A stretch of 64,000 nucleotides of DNA from Dreissena polymorpha (GCF_020536995.1 NC_068357.1:127738309-127802308); one strand, 5' to 3'; positions 12,075-25,074 are shown, counted from the first letter of the stretch. Translations and numbers: made by a program. The notes: generated by a model not told the origin, from the letters alone.

Positions 12075-12795
12075 GGTTCATCAAGCGAGCTGAACAAAAA
12101 AATGGCTGCTTCTAATGTGAGGAGTGATCTGAGTAAAGGCATCAAGAAGATAATGGTGGTGTTTCCTAACATCGAACACAAGTACCATACAAGTGGAGAG
12201 GTACTGATATGTAAAGTAACACTCTGTAAAGTTAAATTTCTGTTGATTCATTTGCTGTAACATGTGATCAAAATTGTCAACAGTTGCCCCATCATGGGGA
12301 TTTCTTGTTTACCTGGCACGTAATAATTTAAAAAAATGTAAAAATCTTTTGAATTTGATTTTTTGCAAATGTTTAAAACCAAATCTAAAGACTTTGCTTA
12401 ATAGCTATTTTTACAAGTTTTAACTAAAAGATGAATAGGATTACGAAGAATATTTAAAAATGTCATCAGACTGCTCCAGCTTTAAACCTGATTTGTTTGG
12501 CAGCACTCTGTACCTTTACATTATCCTAGATCTTTCCTTAAAAGATGATGTGTATAATAAAATAACTTACAATTAATTTTCTCTAAATGCTTGAGCTTTG
12601 ATAGTTGTTATTTGACATCAAATAATAAAACTAAAGATTGTTAAAAGCATGCTCCTGGAATCGAAGGTAGCCACACGCCAGTGGTCGAATGATTTATATG
12701 GACTTTAATTAAAAATGACTGTTTAAAGACTTTTTTAAGAAGTCAAAGTTTTGCAATAATTAAGATAATAATAACGAAATAATGAGGAGAAGGAC

Positions 12796-13264
12796 ATAAA
12801 GATTATGCCCTGGTTTCCATTATAATATCTTTATTATTCCCTGCCGAAAGGCATAGGTATATTGAACTTGCAGTTGTCATTCCGTTTGTGTGTGTGTATG
12901 TCCATCTTCGCAATCAGCATATTGCAATATGTCAACTAGTAAATTACCTAGGTTGATGAAATTTGGTATGTTGAAAGAGGGACAAAAAGTTGAATGTACA
13001 ATTTCCTTCATTTTTTTTTTCCTCCTGCGCAAATTATTGTTGCTGTGTTTAAAGAAATGATTGGAAACTAAAAGCGTGCTGACTCAAAAAGTACGTAAGC
13101 AGAGTTGATAAAGTTTGGAGGGCATAAATGGCCGTATTGGGAATATGGACTTCATGTCAGTTTCTTTAATATGGTTCAAATTGCTGATTGCTATGGTTAT
13201 ATAAATACATTGCAGCAAATATCCACTAGGGGGCTGCTGTTTTGTCTGTTAACAAGCTCTTGTT
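12796..13264 (+). repeat. Dispersed non-coding repeat ending in GCTCTTGTT
   Basis: It begins near AAGATTATGCCCTGGTTTCC, includes GTGTGTGTGTATGTCC, and has two phrases like TTGATGAAATTTGGTATGTTG. It ends AACAAGCTCTTGTT. It lies in the intron between the two convincing CARF-like exons. Confidence 0.6.
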
Positions 13265-13765
13265 AATGTAAGATTCAAATTTTACTGATTATCTTAACTA
13301 ATCAACAACAACGCACTCTGGGGTCACACTGTCTGTCAGACACTGAGACATCTACATCTTTTCATTTGACACCTCTTTATAATAATGTATTTATATTAGC
13401 TTGAAGATCTGTATTAAAATGCAGATGATCGTACATTGGGGTGATAATGTTTGCAAAGTGCATGTTTATTTTAATTGCTGCTATTTAAATTTCTTATTGA
13501 ATCTTCAACAGAACGCTGGGCTGTTGCAACGTATCGACAGTGATGTTGCCTCAAAAATTAAAGAACTTGTGGTGGAAGAGGGCGTTGCAAATGTTGAAGA
13601 AATGCAACGCCATCTGACCTCATTTGTTATGAAGAATGTAACACCTGCTCCATCATGAACTAAAAGGAGATTTGCCCCTACAAAAAAATGATCAGATATC
13701 ACATGAATAAGGCAGCAAAGAAGGGTTGTGATAGCAATGATGACCAACACAACTTAGTTCAGCTT

Positions 13766-15196
13766 GTGAGTGTGCTTAGTGTGTAATTAACAGTTACTTC
13801 AATACAGATATATATTTATCACATGCCATACCCTGCTTCCCCTTGTAATATAACCATTACGAATATTTTTATCTTACACATGTGTAATATCCTTTTTAAG
13901 GATTTTCATTGGCTTATTTTCGTTTGATTGACCAATCGCATTTTGTTATGTTGCTGAAATAACATTGCAGCGTCAAATGACGTCACGAAATGTAAACAAC
14001 ATTAAGGATTTATCATTAAGTTTGCGAAAATATTTTAATATTTTTTTGTGTCCGGAGCCATATCTTGGAAGTGCTTTGGCGGATTTCATTGAAACTTGGT
14101 ATGAGTATATATATGGATAAGAGGATGATACATAACATTTGACAGAGTTATACATCTCATTAAGCGAAATTTAAGAAATTGTGTTATTATATTTTCATAT
14201 ATTACTTTTTGGCCTAAGATGCTAAGGTCATACATTGTTTTGTAAACGAAACATGCGACATAATTTTCCTTTATCATTTACATTTGTTGTAAATAGTGAG
14301 CATATTAAAATTCTGATGTCTGATATTAATTTGCCTATTGTGAATAGATTTGTACCATTGTTTTGTTAAATGGACCTTTTCACGTTTTGGTTAATTTACG
14401 AAATTGATTTTTTTTTCAGATTTCAAAATTTTCGTTGTAGTTTTATTTTTGCGAGGAATCGGTAATACTGAACATTTACCAAGCTCTACAATATTACAGT
14501 ATTTGCATATTTTGATGATTTAAACACATTAAAAATTTAAAGCATTACGAAGGAATAATTTGGCGAGTTCTGTTGTTATCATTATATTTTGTGACAGTAC
14601 GATGATTGCTGATATAAATTATAACATAAACATATTACTTACTATACGATGACAGATGGGCGAGTTGTTTAAGTTCTAGTCTTTTACTCAAATGGTCAGT
14701 TGTTTAAGACTAGTTAAGGATAACTTTTTTATCTTTGATTTTATTCTTGTTTTATTATTGAGCTATTTAATTCCGATGTAAACATTTATCTTTTTACATT
14801 ATTTTATTTATTTCATCATTTTTATTTTTAAAACTTCAACACATGCCAAAAGCCGTGAAAATATCCATATACAGGTATGCGTTTATAATTGTTGGCATCA
14901 TTTACGTCAATTTCTTTAAACTATGACTTTTTCCCTTCGCACCAAGACAAGAATATTAATGATTAAACCAATGGTTATTGTTTGCTTTTGAATGTCTAAC
15001 TATTGAACATTTGATAATCTCATCCGGAGGTTGTTGCTTTCCAGGGATTTTATTATTGTTTTGTTAATTTATTAATTTTCCAACGTTTAGAAATGTCATG
15101 TTTTGCTAACATTTATAAATGTATTTATACTTTTATTCGCACTTTGATCGTAGTACTTTCATGTTTGGCTTTCTTTCACATCGAACGAGTGTTTAT
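13766..15196. other. Non-coding stretch with a CRE/CCAAT pair and a likely dispersed repeat
   Basis: TGACGTCA (the CRE consensus) is at 13978-13985, about 45 bases after GACCAATCG. The stretch 14365-14720, starting GGACCTTTTCACGTTTTGG, resembles a dispersed repeat I associate with dreissenid DNA, but no second copy lies in this window. I see no gene. Confidence 0.35.
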
Positions 15197-17015
15197 TTTA
15201 AGCTCATCTATTTTTTGAAAAAAAATTATGAGCTATTGTCATCACCTTGGTGTCGGCGTCGGCGTTGGCGTCGGCGTCCGGTTAAGGTTTGCGTTTAGGT
15301 CCACTTTTCTCAGAAAGTATCAATGCTATTGCATTCAAACTTGGTACACTTACTTACTATCATGAGGGGACTGGGCAGGCAAAGTTAGATAACTCTGGGG
15401 TTCATTTTGACAGAATTATGTGCCCTTTTTATACTTAGAAAATTGAAAATTTTGGATTAGTTTTGCGTTTAGGTCCACTTTTCTCAGACAGTATCAATGC
15501 TATTGCATTCAAACTTGGTACACTTACTTACTATCATGAGGGGACTGGGCAGGCAAAGTTAGATAACTCTGGCGTGCATTTTGACAGAATTATGTGCCTT
15601 TTTTATACTTAGAAAATTGAAAATTTTGGTTAAGTTTTGTGTTTAGGTCCATTTTATTCCTTAAGTATCAAAGCTATTGCTTTCATACTTGCAACACTTA
15701 CTAACTATCATAAGGGGACTGTGCAGGCAAAGTAATGTAACTCTGACTGGCATTTTGACAGAATTATGTGCCCTTTTTATACTAAGAAAATTGAAAATTT
15801 GGTTAAGTTTTGTGTTTAGGTCCACTTTATTCCTACAGTATCAAAGCTATTGCTTTCATACTTGCAACACTTATTAACTATCATAAGGGGACCGTGCAGG
15901 CAAAGTTATGTAACTCTGACTGGCATTTGGACGGAATTATGGGCCCTTTATACTTAGAAAATTGAAAATTTGGTTAAGTTTTTTGTTTTGGTCCACTTTA
16001 CCCCTAAAGTATCATGGATATTGCTTTCATACTTGGAACACTCGCAAACTATCATAAGGGTACAGTAAAGGGACAAGTTGCATAACTCTGGTTGTCATTT
16101 TTACGGAATTATGGCCCTTTTTTGACTTAGTAACTTTGAATATATGGTTAAATTTTGTGTTTCGATCCACTTTACTTCTTAAGTATCAAGGCTATTGCTT
16201 TCAAACTTCAAATACTTTCATGCTATCATGAGGTTACAGTACCTGGCAAGTTGAATTTTACCTTGACCTTTGAATGACCTTGACTCTCAAGGTCAAATTA
16301 TTAAATTTTGCTTCTTTATTTATGATTAGATTTGATTGATACTTTGACAAAACTACTCTTACCTGACATACCACAATAGACTCCACCCAAACCATCCCCG
16401 TGCCCTCCCCCCCCCCTCCCTCCCCCCCCTCCCCCCCTATTTTTTTTTTTAAGATCATCTTACAAATGACCACCACACCCTCACACTATACCCCCCACCC
16501 AACCCCCCCACCCCACCCCCCCAATTTTTTTTTTAACTGTTAAAAAACACAAATATTTATTTTTATTATTTTATGTTTGAAATACCGTCCAACCATCGCA
16601 CCCAAGAATCCCCCCCACCCCCCCTCCCCACACCCGAATCCCCCCCCCCTAATTTTTTTTTTTAAGATCATTTCACAAATTACCACCACACCCTCACACT
16701 ATACTCCCCCCCAAATTTTTTTTTTGAAATGGTTAAAAAACACAAATATTTATTTTTATTATTTTATGTTTGAAATAACGTCCAACCATCGCACCCAAGA
16801 ATCCCCCACTCCCCACCCCCCTGATTTTTTTTTTTTGCATTTTCTGCATTTTTTTTCGAAGTTTTTGGAAGATTATGTAATAAATGTCCACACCCCCACA
16901 CTATACACCCCTCTTCACTCCACCCCTTCCTCCTTTGTGATTGAAAATGAGAGTTCCTTCACCTTTAAAAAGAAAATAGATGAGCGGTCTTCACCCGCAA
17001 GGCGGTGCTCTTGTT
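15197..17015 (+). mobile_element. Long non-coding repeat, copy A (hairpin start, 180-bp array, C/T tracts, CTCTTG end)
   Basis: Opens with a hairpin (AGCTCAT ... ATGAGCT around TTTTTTGAAAAAAA), then a (GGCGTC)n-like run. About six diverged direct units of roughly 175-180 bp follow, each with GGTCCACTTT..TC, GTATCAA.GCTATTGC and GGCAAAGTTA. Next come C-runs alternating with T-runs and the unit ACCACCACACCCTCACACTA. It ends GCACCCGCAAGGCGGTGCTC then TTG, where the GC arms can pair. No protein is encoded; open frames across the C/T tracts are compositional. Copies B-D lie at 18699, 34619 and 37129. Confidence 0.85.
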
Positions 17016-18379
17016 TTATATAAATATCATCTACGGTTGAGTGGTTCGATTTAACTTCTTTAATTTAAGACGCATTCTGCAGAATACACCAAAAATATCG
17101 GGTTTGATGAACCTTATATATTTAATGTTGTGCCTTTCTTTTATTAATACGCTCTCCTTTTCTATATTTTGTAATTCGTCTGCAAAACAAAAGCGTTCAT
17201 ATTTGCGCTCTTTTATTGCTAGTTTATTTTTTTTTTGATTAAAAATCAATGCATTTTTAGCATTTGCGTATAACCATAGTTTATTCGATGTTATGGTATG
17301 ATTTTCTTGAAACGAGATGGTTTGCCACAGACGTGAATGGCAGCAATGTATAGATTGTGTGTAAACCATTTCACCATTCACCTTGAATCGGTAAATATTA
17401 AAGATGAAGTTTGTGTAAATAATGCGTTGTTAAAACGTCAATTTTATCTGCATTTTAGGAGACGTATGATGTTAACTGTGTATAGTTGTGAAATTAACCA
17501 TATTCGTCGTTATCGCATTAGTTATGGCGACACTCTTCAAAGATGATCTTAAAATACTTAAAGTTGTAATTATTGTTTATTTGTAACCTTTTAAGTCTAG
17601 TCCGGGTTTTCGCAACAAATAAATTTAACCAAACATAGGACTGCACTCAACAGCACTTATGTGGCCAAGGATGGTTAAATCTCATAGATATGTGTTCATA
17701 TTGAAATACCATATAAAGTTGTATATATTTATGTATGCATGCATGTATGTATGCATGTATGTAATGATATACATATTAGATATATTTAGTCTTATAGCCT
17801 AACAATTGATCCATATGCATCACGCACATTTACCAATAAGGTGTACTCCTTTTTATCTGTTAATGTCATTAATTAAAAAAGTTGCAATATTATATGAAAT
17901 CATGTATTCCCTTCATAAACATACCATGTTAACCAGTTCATAACAATATCGTCCATTCTTTATCTTCTACCATCACTTATAAATAAATTGTATAATCCAT
18001 ATATAATGTAAGCTATTAGCTTGTATAAGCTTTGTTGCTGAATAAATGTTGTTCTTGTTCTAAGCATTTTTGTTTGTAACAATTTTTGTCTTAAAACGGA
18101 AGATATGACATTATCAGAGAACATAAAGTCATTGACAATAACAATCCATCAATTATAAGGTAATTACAATGTATAACTTCTAAAATGTAATATAGACCGT
18201 ATAACCCTTTCTCCCATAAGAAGCAAAGTGAAAATTGATTTTGCAAACAGCATAAACCCAGAACAGCAACTCGCAGTCTGTTAAGGTTTTATGCTGTTTG
18301 TTACTCATCAGTACATTAGGATTGGAAATGAAGCATTTAAAACTTGAATATGTTCAGAAAGGACTTATTTAATTTAATG
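17016..18379. other. Non-coding stretch between repeat A and the degenerate tandem array
   Basis: The open frame at 17031-17381 has no recognised domain. Short TATGTATGCATG runs lie at about 17730-17765. Nothing else is supported. Confidence 0.4.
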
Positions 18380-21300
18380 TTCTAAAGGACTTTAAATGCA
18401 TCAAAGTGCATTTGTGAGAGGTAAAGGGATAAGCACATGAGATTGTTTGTTTGTCCTTCATTTATAAAACCCGATGTATAAGCACGATGTGATCGTTGTC
18501 TAGACGCATACCAATATGGGTTCATGTGTTCCTCAACGCTATTAAATCCGTAAAATAACATGTGCATATTCTATGGACACAGATAAACAGAAGTGGATCA
18601 GTTTCTTCATGCAATTGATACCGTATAAAGAAACTCAATTTATTCACTCGATGCTGATTGATTGGGTTTTATTAGGCCATACGATGCAGATTTATTGGTT
18701 TTTTAGCTCATCTATTTTTTGAAAAAAATTATGAGCTATTGTCATCACCTTGGCGTCGGCGTCGGCGTCGGCGTTGGCGTTGGCGTCGGCGTCCGGTTAA
18801 GTTTTGCGTTTAGGTCCACTTTTCTCAGAAAGTATCAATGCTATTGCATTCAAACTTGGTACACTTACTTACTATCATGAGGGGACTGGGCAGGCAAAGT
18901 TAGATAACTCTGGCGTGCATTTTGACAGAATTATGTGCCCTTTTTATACTTAAAAAAATTGAAAATTTTGGTTAAGTTTTGCGTTTAGTTCCACTTTTCT
19001 CAGTAAGTATCAATGCTATTGCATTCAAACTTAGTACACTTACTTACTATCATGAGGGGACTGGGCAGGCAAAGTTAGATAACTCTGGCATGCATTTTGA
19101 CAGAATTATGTGCCCTTTTTATACTTAGAAAATTGACAATTTTGGTTAAGTTTTGTGTTTAGGTCCATTTTATTCCTTAAGCATCAAAGCTATTGCTTTC
19201 ATACTTGCAACACTTACGAACTATCATAAGGGGACTGTGCAGGCAAAGTAATGTAACTCTGACTGGCATTTTGACAGAATTATGTGCCCTTTTTATACTT
19301 AGAAAATTGAAAATTTGATTAAGTTTTGTGTTTAGGTCCACTTTATTCCTACAGTATCAAAGCTATTGCTTTCATACTTGCAAGATTTATGAACTATCAT
19401 AAGGGGACGGTGCAGGCAAAGTTATGTAACTCTGACTGGCATTTGGACGGAATTATGGGCCCTTTATACTTAGAAAATTGAAAATTTGGTTAAGATTTAT
19501 GTTTTGGTCCACTTTACCCCTAAAGTATCATAGATATTGCTTTCATACTTGGAACACTCACAAACTATCATAAGGGTACAGTAAAAGGACAAGTTGCATA
19601 ACTCTGGTTGTCATTGTTACGGAATTATGGCCCTTTTTTGACTTAGTAACTTTTAATAAATGGTTAAATTTTGTGTTTCGATCCACTCGAAGTATCAAGG
19701 CTATTGCTTTCAAACTTCAAATACTTACATGCTATCATGAGGTTACTGTACCTGGCAACTTGAATTTTACTTTGACCTTTGAATGACCTTGACTCTCAAG
19801 GTCAAATTATTAAATTTTGCTAAAATTGCCATAACTTCTTTATTTATGATTAGATTTGATTGATACTTTGATGAAACTACTCTTACCTGACATACCACAA
19901 TAGACTTCACCCAAACCATTCCCCGTGCCCTCCCCCCCCTCCCCCCTCCCCCCCCCCCTAATTTTTTTTTTTTTTTTTTTTTTAAGATCATCTCACAAAT
20001 GACCACCACACCCTCACACTATACCCCCACCCCCCACCCCACCCACCCCCCCCAATTTTTTTTTTTATTTATTTTTTTTTTTTTAAATATCATCTCACAA
20101 ATTATCACCACACCCTCACACTATACCCCCCCCCCATTTTTTTTTAAAAACGGTTTTGTTTGAAATACCGTCCAACCATCGCACCCAAACCCCCCCCCCC
20201 CCGAATTTTTTTTTTTCTCGCTTTTTTGGAAGATAATGTAATAAATGTCCACAACCCCACACTATACACCCCTCTTCACTCCACTCCTCCCTCCTTTGTG
20301 ATTGAAAATGAGAGTCCCTTCACCTTTAAAAAGAAAATAGATGAGCGGTCTGCACCCGCAAGGCGGTGCTCTTGTATTACACTATAATGCAATTAAGACC
20401 ATATATTCGCATGTGAACGTTAACTGGGCGCAGATAAATAGGCATCCATCCCTGGTTTCACTCGAATTGTACCGTATAAGCACGAAGTGGACGTTGTCTG
20501 GATGCTTTTTTGGAGGGGGTGGGGGTATTAATTATACAATGGTAAAAAAAATATAAAAAATAATTCACGCGGAGATTTCATGCACGTACATCCATCTAAT
20601 TACTTAGTTATTTGATGCAATTAATAGCATTAAAGCACACTCAACAGAAGCCCCCTCCCCTCCCGGAAGCCCCACGATTAAAGTGATTTTGAAGGCTTTG
20701 TCAACCACTTTTCGGACATGTCACGCCTTATTTACTTTCATCAAAGTACCTTCTTATAATGCCAAAAATATGCATAGTTTATACGCCGGGCGACACAGAG
20801 TATAAAGTTAAAACATTTTAGCGATTGTCTGTGATTAGTGGGCAATTTTGAGTACGAAGAAGAAGATACAAATGAGTTTACATAGGTGATTTAGATCTAG
20901 CTCAGTGTGAAACATCAAATGATTTGACTTTACTTTGAAGATTTTAGGGGGGGGGGGGGCGTACGCCGCGTCCGCTCCCCTCCATTGGAGCCGCCTATGC
21001 TTAATGTGTTGACTCTCGACTCAGGTTGATAGGGCTCTAAATGCTCTATAATGCGCGTACGACCGTATGTAAATGTTACTGGGCCCAGATTACCGTTAAA
21101 CCATCATTTTTAAACACGAATATAACCGTTTACGCGGGATATAAAAAAACGTCTGGACGCAGAATAATCGGCGCTCATTAGTTCCCAAACGCTATTACAC
21201 TCGTATTCGCGCAGATAGTCCATAGATGGAAGTCAATGAGTTATCCCATGCATATCCCAATCTCACTCAATTTTTGGACGCATATATTTATAGGGTTCAA

Positions 21301-21660
21301 CTATGGGATAATGGGCGTATATAAGCGCATGTCATGTAAACTGAGCACAGATCATTAGGGACCAATAATTTATAAACCCGATTTTAACGTACATTATAAG
21401 CACGATGCGAACGTTATCTGGATAAAGATTTATAGGCGCCCATTACTTCACCAACGCTATAACACCCGTATAAAAACTTGCGAAGAGACGCAGAGACGCT
21501 GGTAAAAAGAAGATACAGGATCTTCACTATAAATCTGTATTCTGAACTCCTAATAGTGTGCCTGTCTGTATCTAATGATGTTTGCAGAACTCCACCTGAT
21601 GTGCAAGTGTGCATCTAAAGCATCAAATTTGTTCACGCAGACAAATAGGGCTTTATAACA
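18380..21660 (+). repeat. Old degenerate tandem array of a roughly 200-260 bp unit, split by repeat B
   Basis: Recurring landmarks are TATAAGCACGATG followed by GACGTTGTCTGGA, then CAACGCTATTACACCCGTAT, and before them GTTAACTGGGCGCAGAT and TTTATAAACCCGAT. They recur near 18480, 20405-20500, 21060-21200, 21330-21480 and 21650. Repeat B (18699-20374) sits inside the array. Copies differ strongly, so the array is old. Poly-G at about 20947 and GC-rich text at about 20970 lie within it. Confidence 0.6.
18699..20374 (+). mobile_element. Long non-coding repeat, copy B
   Basis: Same order as copy A: AGCTCAT hairpin, GGCGTC/GGCGTT run, about six 175-180 bp units, C/T tracts, end GCAAGGCGGTGCTCTTG. 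It is closer to copy C than to A; both lack one of A's later C/T units. It is inserted in the degenerate tandem array. No clear target duplication was found by eye. Confidence 0.85.
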
Positions 21661-22010
21661 CTCGTAATTCATACTAGCCGATCCGCAAAATAAACACCTC
21701 GCTCACGTAGTGCACAATCAGCACTATAAATCTGTATTCCAAATTTAATATGTTTATTCACAATATTTTCACTATAAATAGAGATATAACTACTTATCAT
21801 TATCAAAGTAACAAATTTTATTTAATACTTTTAAAATCCAATGAAAATAGAAGGAAAAAATCATTGTCGTAAATGTTGCTGCAAAGGCGTTGTATTTCCA
21901 TATTTTTTTGCCAAATAGTTTTCCTTCCAAAACTGACACGACCTTAAATTTTTATACTTTGATTTGGCCTTTATTTTGTGCTTAGTTGATTACGATCGCA
22001 GGGTTACATA
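21661..22010. other. AT-rich flank of the MULE-like element
   Basis: No gene or repeat recognised. It ends with CTACTGGTG (22011-22019), the left copy of a target duplication. Confidence 0.5.
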
Positions 22011-22282
22011 CTACTGGTGGGTATAGTACCATAAAGGCCGTTTACCAAAAAGGCCTTCCCAAAAAGGCCGCACCAAAAAGGCCGCATAAGTGAACCAAAA
22101 AGGCCTCATGGTATACCAGAAAGGCCATACAATATTTAATATTATCATTGAATAGTAATGCTGAATATAATTATTATATCTATTAAATAGTCATTACTTT
22201 TTTCATAAGTATCTTCATTTGAGTTTTATGTGGCTTAATTAGCATCTTTCGAAGTAACCAGATGCCGAAGTGACTAGATACC

Positions 22283-23125
22283 GTGAATTGTCCCAGTAGT
22301 ATGTCTTTATTTAAGTCTCGTCAATATACATTCATGGTAATTATGCCACCTAGACATAGATCTGCGTTTTGTAAGTTCCGGTGTGTGGTAGCTCCCATCA
22401 GAATCGAAACCGGCAGGTATGAAGGTTTACCGATTCAGGAAAGAAATTGTCCATTTTGTAATAATGTTGAAGATGAGTACCATGTACTGTTCCATTGCCC
22501 AGTGTACTGTGATATCAGAGAAACTTTGTTTAAACGTGCTTCCGAAACAAATGTGTTGTTCTAAACACTAAATGATGTTGACAAATTTAACTATCTGTTT
22601 CCAATTATAATATCATACGAGCCTGTGCCAGATCCTGCTATCTCATGCTACAGAGGCGGGTATTTTTAATTTGTAAGTAATCTATTTTATTTATGTATAT
22701 AATGTGATCATTGCTTTAGTTTTCCCCCGTTTTATTGCGTCTGAAGCAACTTTGCTAATCCGGTTCACGGTGATCTATGATTTCTTACACCCATTTTTTA
22801 ACTAATGCGCGATAGTGCTTTTTTTTATATCTTTCAGTATCTTACCTTTGTTTTAAGGCAGATCGTAATTAATTTGATTAGCAAAGTTTCTCCAGTTTAA
22901 ACTTTTTAACTTTTATTTTTTATTTCATTTGTTTGTGCAAAATGTTGAATTGATAAAAGTCGTAATGTATGTAATTTGTAAATATTAAGTGGAATTCTCA
23001 ATCGCGATAGTCTCTTATAATTCCAATATGGAATGGCAATATACATTTGATAATGTGTAAATAATTGTAATATAATTACCATGAATGTATATTGATGAGA
23101 CTTAAATAAAGATATACTACTATAC
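22283..23125 (+). mobile_element. LINE 3' fragment inside the MULE-like element, with inverted tail copies
   Basis: Reading 22349-22564 gives FRCVVAPIRIETGRYEGLPI then CPFCNNVEDEYHVLFHCPVY, the zinc-binding C-terminus (zf-RVT type) of a LINE. The 3' tail at about 23080-23125 reads GAGACTTAAATAAAGATATA then repeated TACTA. An inverted copy of about 45 bp of this tail lies at 22296-22345, before the coding piece, so the fragment is bounded by inverted repeats. Twin priming or two insertions could explain that. The frame opens inside the inverted tail, so its first residues are not real protein. Confidence 0.75.
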
Positions 23126-24049
23126 TACTAAGTCTACTTCAAAGCCGTAAATTTTATATTCAAAGTCGGCAAAATTATCGCCAATTATCGCATACAGTAT
23201 GAATTGTTCGTTAGTCACAATATTTTTCCTTGAATGAGTAATAGATGTTTCAGTTTTTTTTTTAATTAAAAGCCGTTAATTATGTAATCAAAGTCGGCAT
23301 AATTATCGCCATTTAGCACGAAGGAATTATCTGTTTAAGGAAATTATATTTTTCTCTGAACTTTCTGTTTGCATCTTAAAGTAAAATAATTAAATAAGAA
23401 GACGAAAAACGTTTTATTCAAATCCGATATAACACATATCTACAATATGTTAGGTCAAAATGACCCATGAACATTGTTATAATTGTATAACATAGACAAT
23501 GTCATCAAAAAAGTAACAAACACAATATATAGTGTACAACGTTATTCTAAATTACTATGTACAACAATAAAATATACGCACATGGATAAGTGACTGCTTA
23601 AAGACAAATATTTAATTAAGCACATAACACATTATTATATATTGTTCATTTCCACTTTAACTATTTTGGTAATGTTTAAAATATAAGAAGTTGAAAGAAT
23701 GTGCATGTACAAAAAACTCGCTAATCAAACCGGGTATTCAAGTGTCAAGGGTCATTCACAGTTTGCGGCATCTGTTTTGATAACGGAATAGTAGAAAGCC
23801 CACATGTGGTGTAAAATGACACTTATTGACACCTATTGATGATTACTTGCGCATTTTAAAACAGTTTCTTAACTTTAAACGATGTAAAACTAGCTACATT
23901 CAATTCAGAAGACTTAAACCGAAAGAAATAAAAAATGCTTTATTCTAAGTAATATTATTAAAAATTATCACTGATTGTCAATATTATTACGCATTTCATA
24001 AGCATTAAAAATAAATTTAGTAAAGTTTATAATGTTTTTTTTTATTAGC

Positions 24050-24290
24050 CGACTGCATTAGAATGTCATATTTATTGAACGTTGGCCACCTTTGAAAATA
24101 TGGTTTTAAATGTTCCTTTCTAATTTCTCTATAAAGAGGACAAACAAGTTAAAAGTGATACTCGTTTTCTATAGCGCGTCCATTGCAAAACTTACATTTT
24201 CTATTTTCACGTAGTATCTTATTATAACGACTACTTTCGATCTCTTATTTATGTGACGATAAGCGAAATCGTGTTATGATTTTTTTTGTA
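24050..24290 (-). mobile_element. LINE 3' fragment (zf-RVT zinc knuckle), degenerate
   Basis: Minus-strand reading shows SSRYNKILRENRKCKFCNGR, then IENEYHF, a stop, LVCPLYREIRKEHLKPYF and FNKYDILMQ. The CKFC..H....CPLYRE pattern is the same class as at 22349 but a different family. It is truncated on both sides and broken. Confidence 0.75.
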
Positions 24291-24597
24291 TTTCTTATTT
24301 GTTATTAAATGATGAAATGGTTCTAACTCAAATGTGTTTAAATCTACAATAGCTCATGAGTCTAGGGGAATTATTTATCTCACTTTGCTTTGCTTGCAGT
24401 TATCTTATTAACGTTGTTTAAATGTATTGTTGATGAATGTTTTATCTGTTTGATTTATGATATTTGTTTGATCCGCCCATATATTGCTTAACCCAAGCTT
24501 GTCAAAAGTGTTTTTCTATGTTTGATGCACAATTTCGATGGTCATATGTGATGTTTTGTTGTGCAACATTGAATATCACAAAATATATTGCGTTATT

Positions 24598-24765
24598 AAT
24601 AGCGGGTATCGTCCATACACAGGCATAACCCAGACAGCATACAGGGAGGCGATGCGTCTCGAGGAAGTCACGTATGTGTGTCGTCCATGCAGAGACGCAG
24701 AGGCCCCCGACAATTTTGATTTAATAAAAAAAAGAATGCACATGGTTAACAATATTATTATGTAA
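24598..24765 (+). other. Unrecognised open frame inside the MULE-like element
   Basis: Reads NSGYRPYTGITQTAYREAMR, then LEEVTYVCRPCRDAEAPDNF, then DL and a lysine-rich end. Its base composition is higher in GC than its surroundings and it has one CxxC pair, so it may be a captured gene piece. I do not recognise the family. It is short (about 55 residues) and could be chance. Confidence 0.25.
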
Positions 24766-24907
24766 TTATGTTGTATTTTGTCAGTGTGACAGAACACGTA
24801 TATCGTCTGTAAATGTTTGCTTGTAACTGTATATTTTGTTATATAAATTGTGTGACTATGCTTGTACATTGACTGTATATATCGTAAATGTATATTTAAA
24901 CATAAAC

Positions 24908-25074
24908 CACAGGAGTTTGAAATTCTATCAATATAGCTAATCTAATGGCTAAATAAAATTGTGTATACCCCTATATAGTATAAAGACTATACTAGCCTTT
25001 ATACTATATAGGGGTATAATTTTGTTTATTTAGCCATTAGATTAGCTATATTGATAGAATTTTAAACTCCTGTG
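24908..25074. repeat. 78-bp-arm hairpin
   Basis: Arms 24908-24985 and 24997-25074 pair almost perfectly around an 11-nt loop (ACTATACTAGC). The left arm starts CACAGGAGTTTGAAATTC. It sits near the right end of the MULE-like element and could be a small foldback element or an element-specific structure. Confidence 0.9.

Larger units (their letters stand above)
8509..13765 (+). pseudogene. Decayed CARF-like (ALS2CR8-type) gene, scattered exons
   Basis: Two adjoining exons are convincing. Exon 12075-12200 ends KKIMVVFPNIEHKYHTSGE before GTACTG. Exon 13512-13765 starts after CAACAG with NAGLLQRIDSDVASKIKELV, then EMQRHLTSFV, and ends before GTGAGT. The phases agree (0/0). This resembles the linker of CARF-like proteins (QRI.P.V..KI.ELV..G) followed by RRF.PTKKDIRNHM; here KRRFAPTK and MIRYHMNKA are split by a TGA at 13656 and a one-base shift at an A run. 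A possible upstream exon starts at 10584 (VLKCHHGTDKNKKRKLEK) and runs into a repeat at about 10695. The 8509 frame (about 48 aa) may be the first exon. The family is a putative transcription factor; this copy is broken. Confidence 0.55.

Noticed and set aside
15197-17015. LTR-type element
   Set aside because: No long terminal direct repeats, primer-binding site, polypurine tract or coding region. The C/T tracts are internal.
16577-17023. 148-codon plus-strand frame, Pro/Phe-rich
   Set aside because: It crosses C-runs and T-runs of repeat A; similar frames occur in copies B-D. Composition alone keeps it open.
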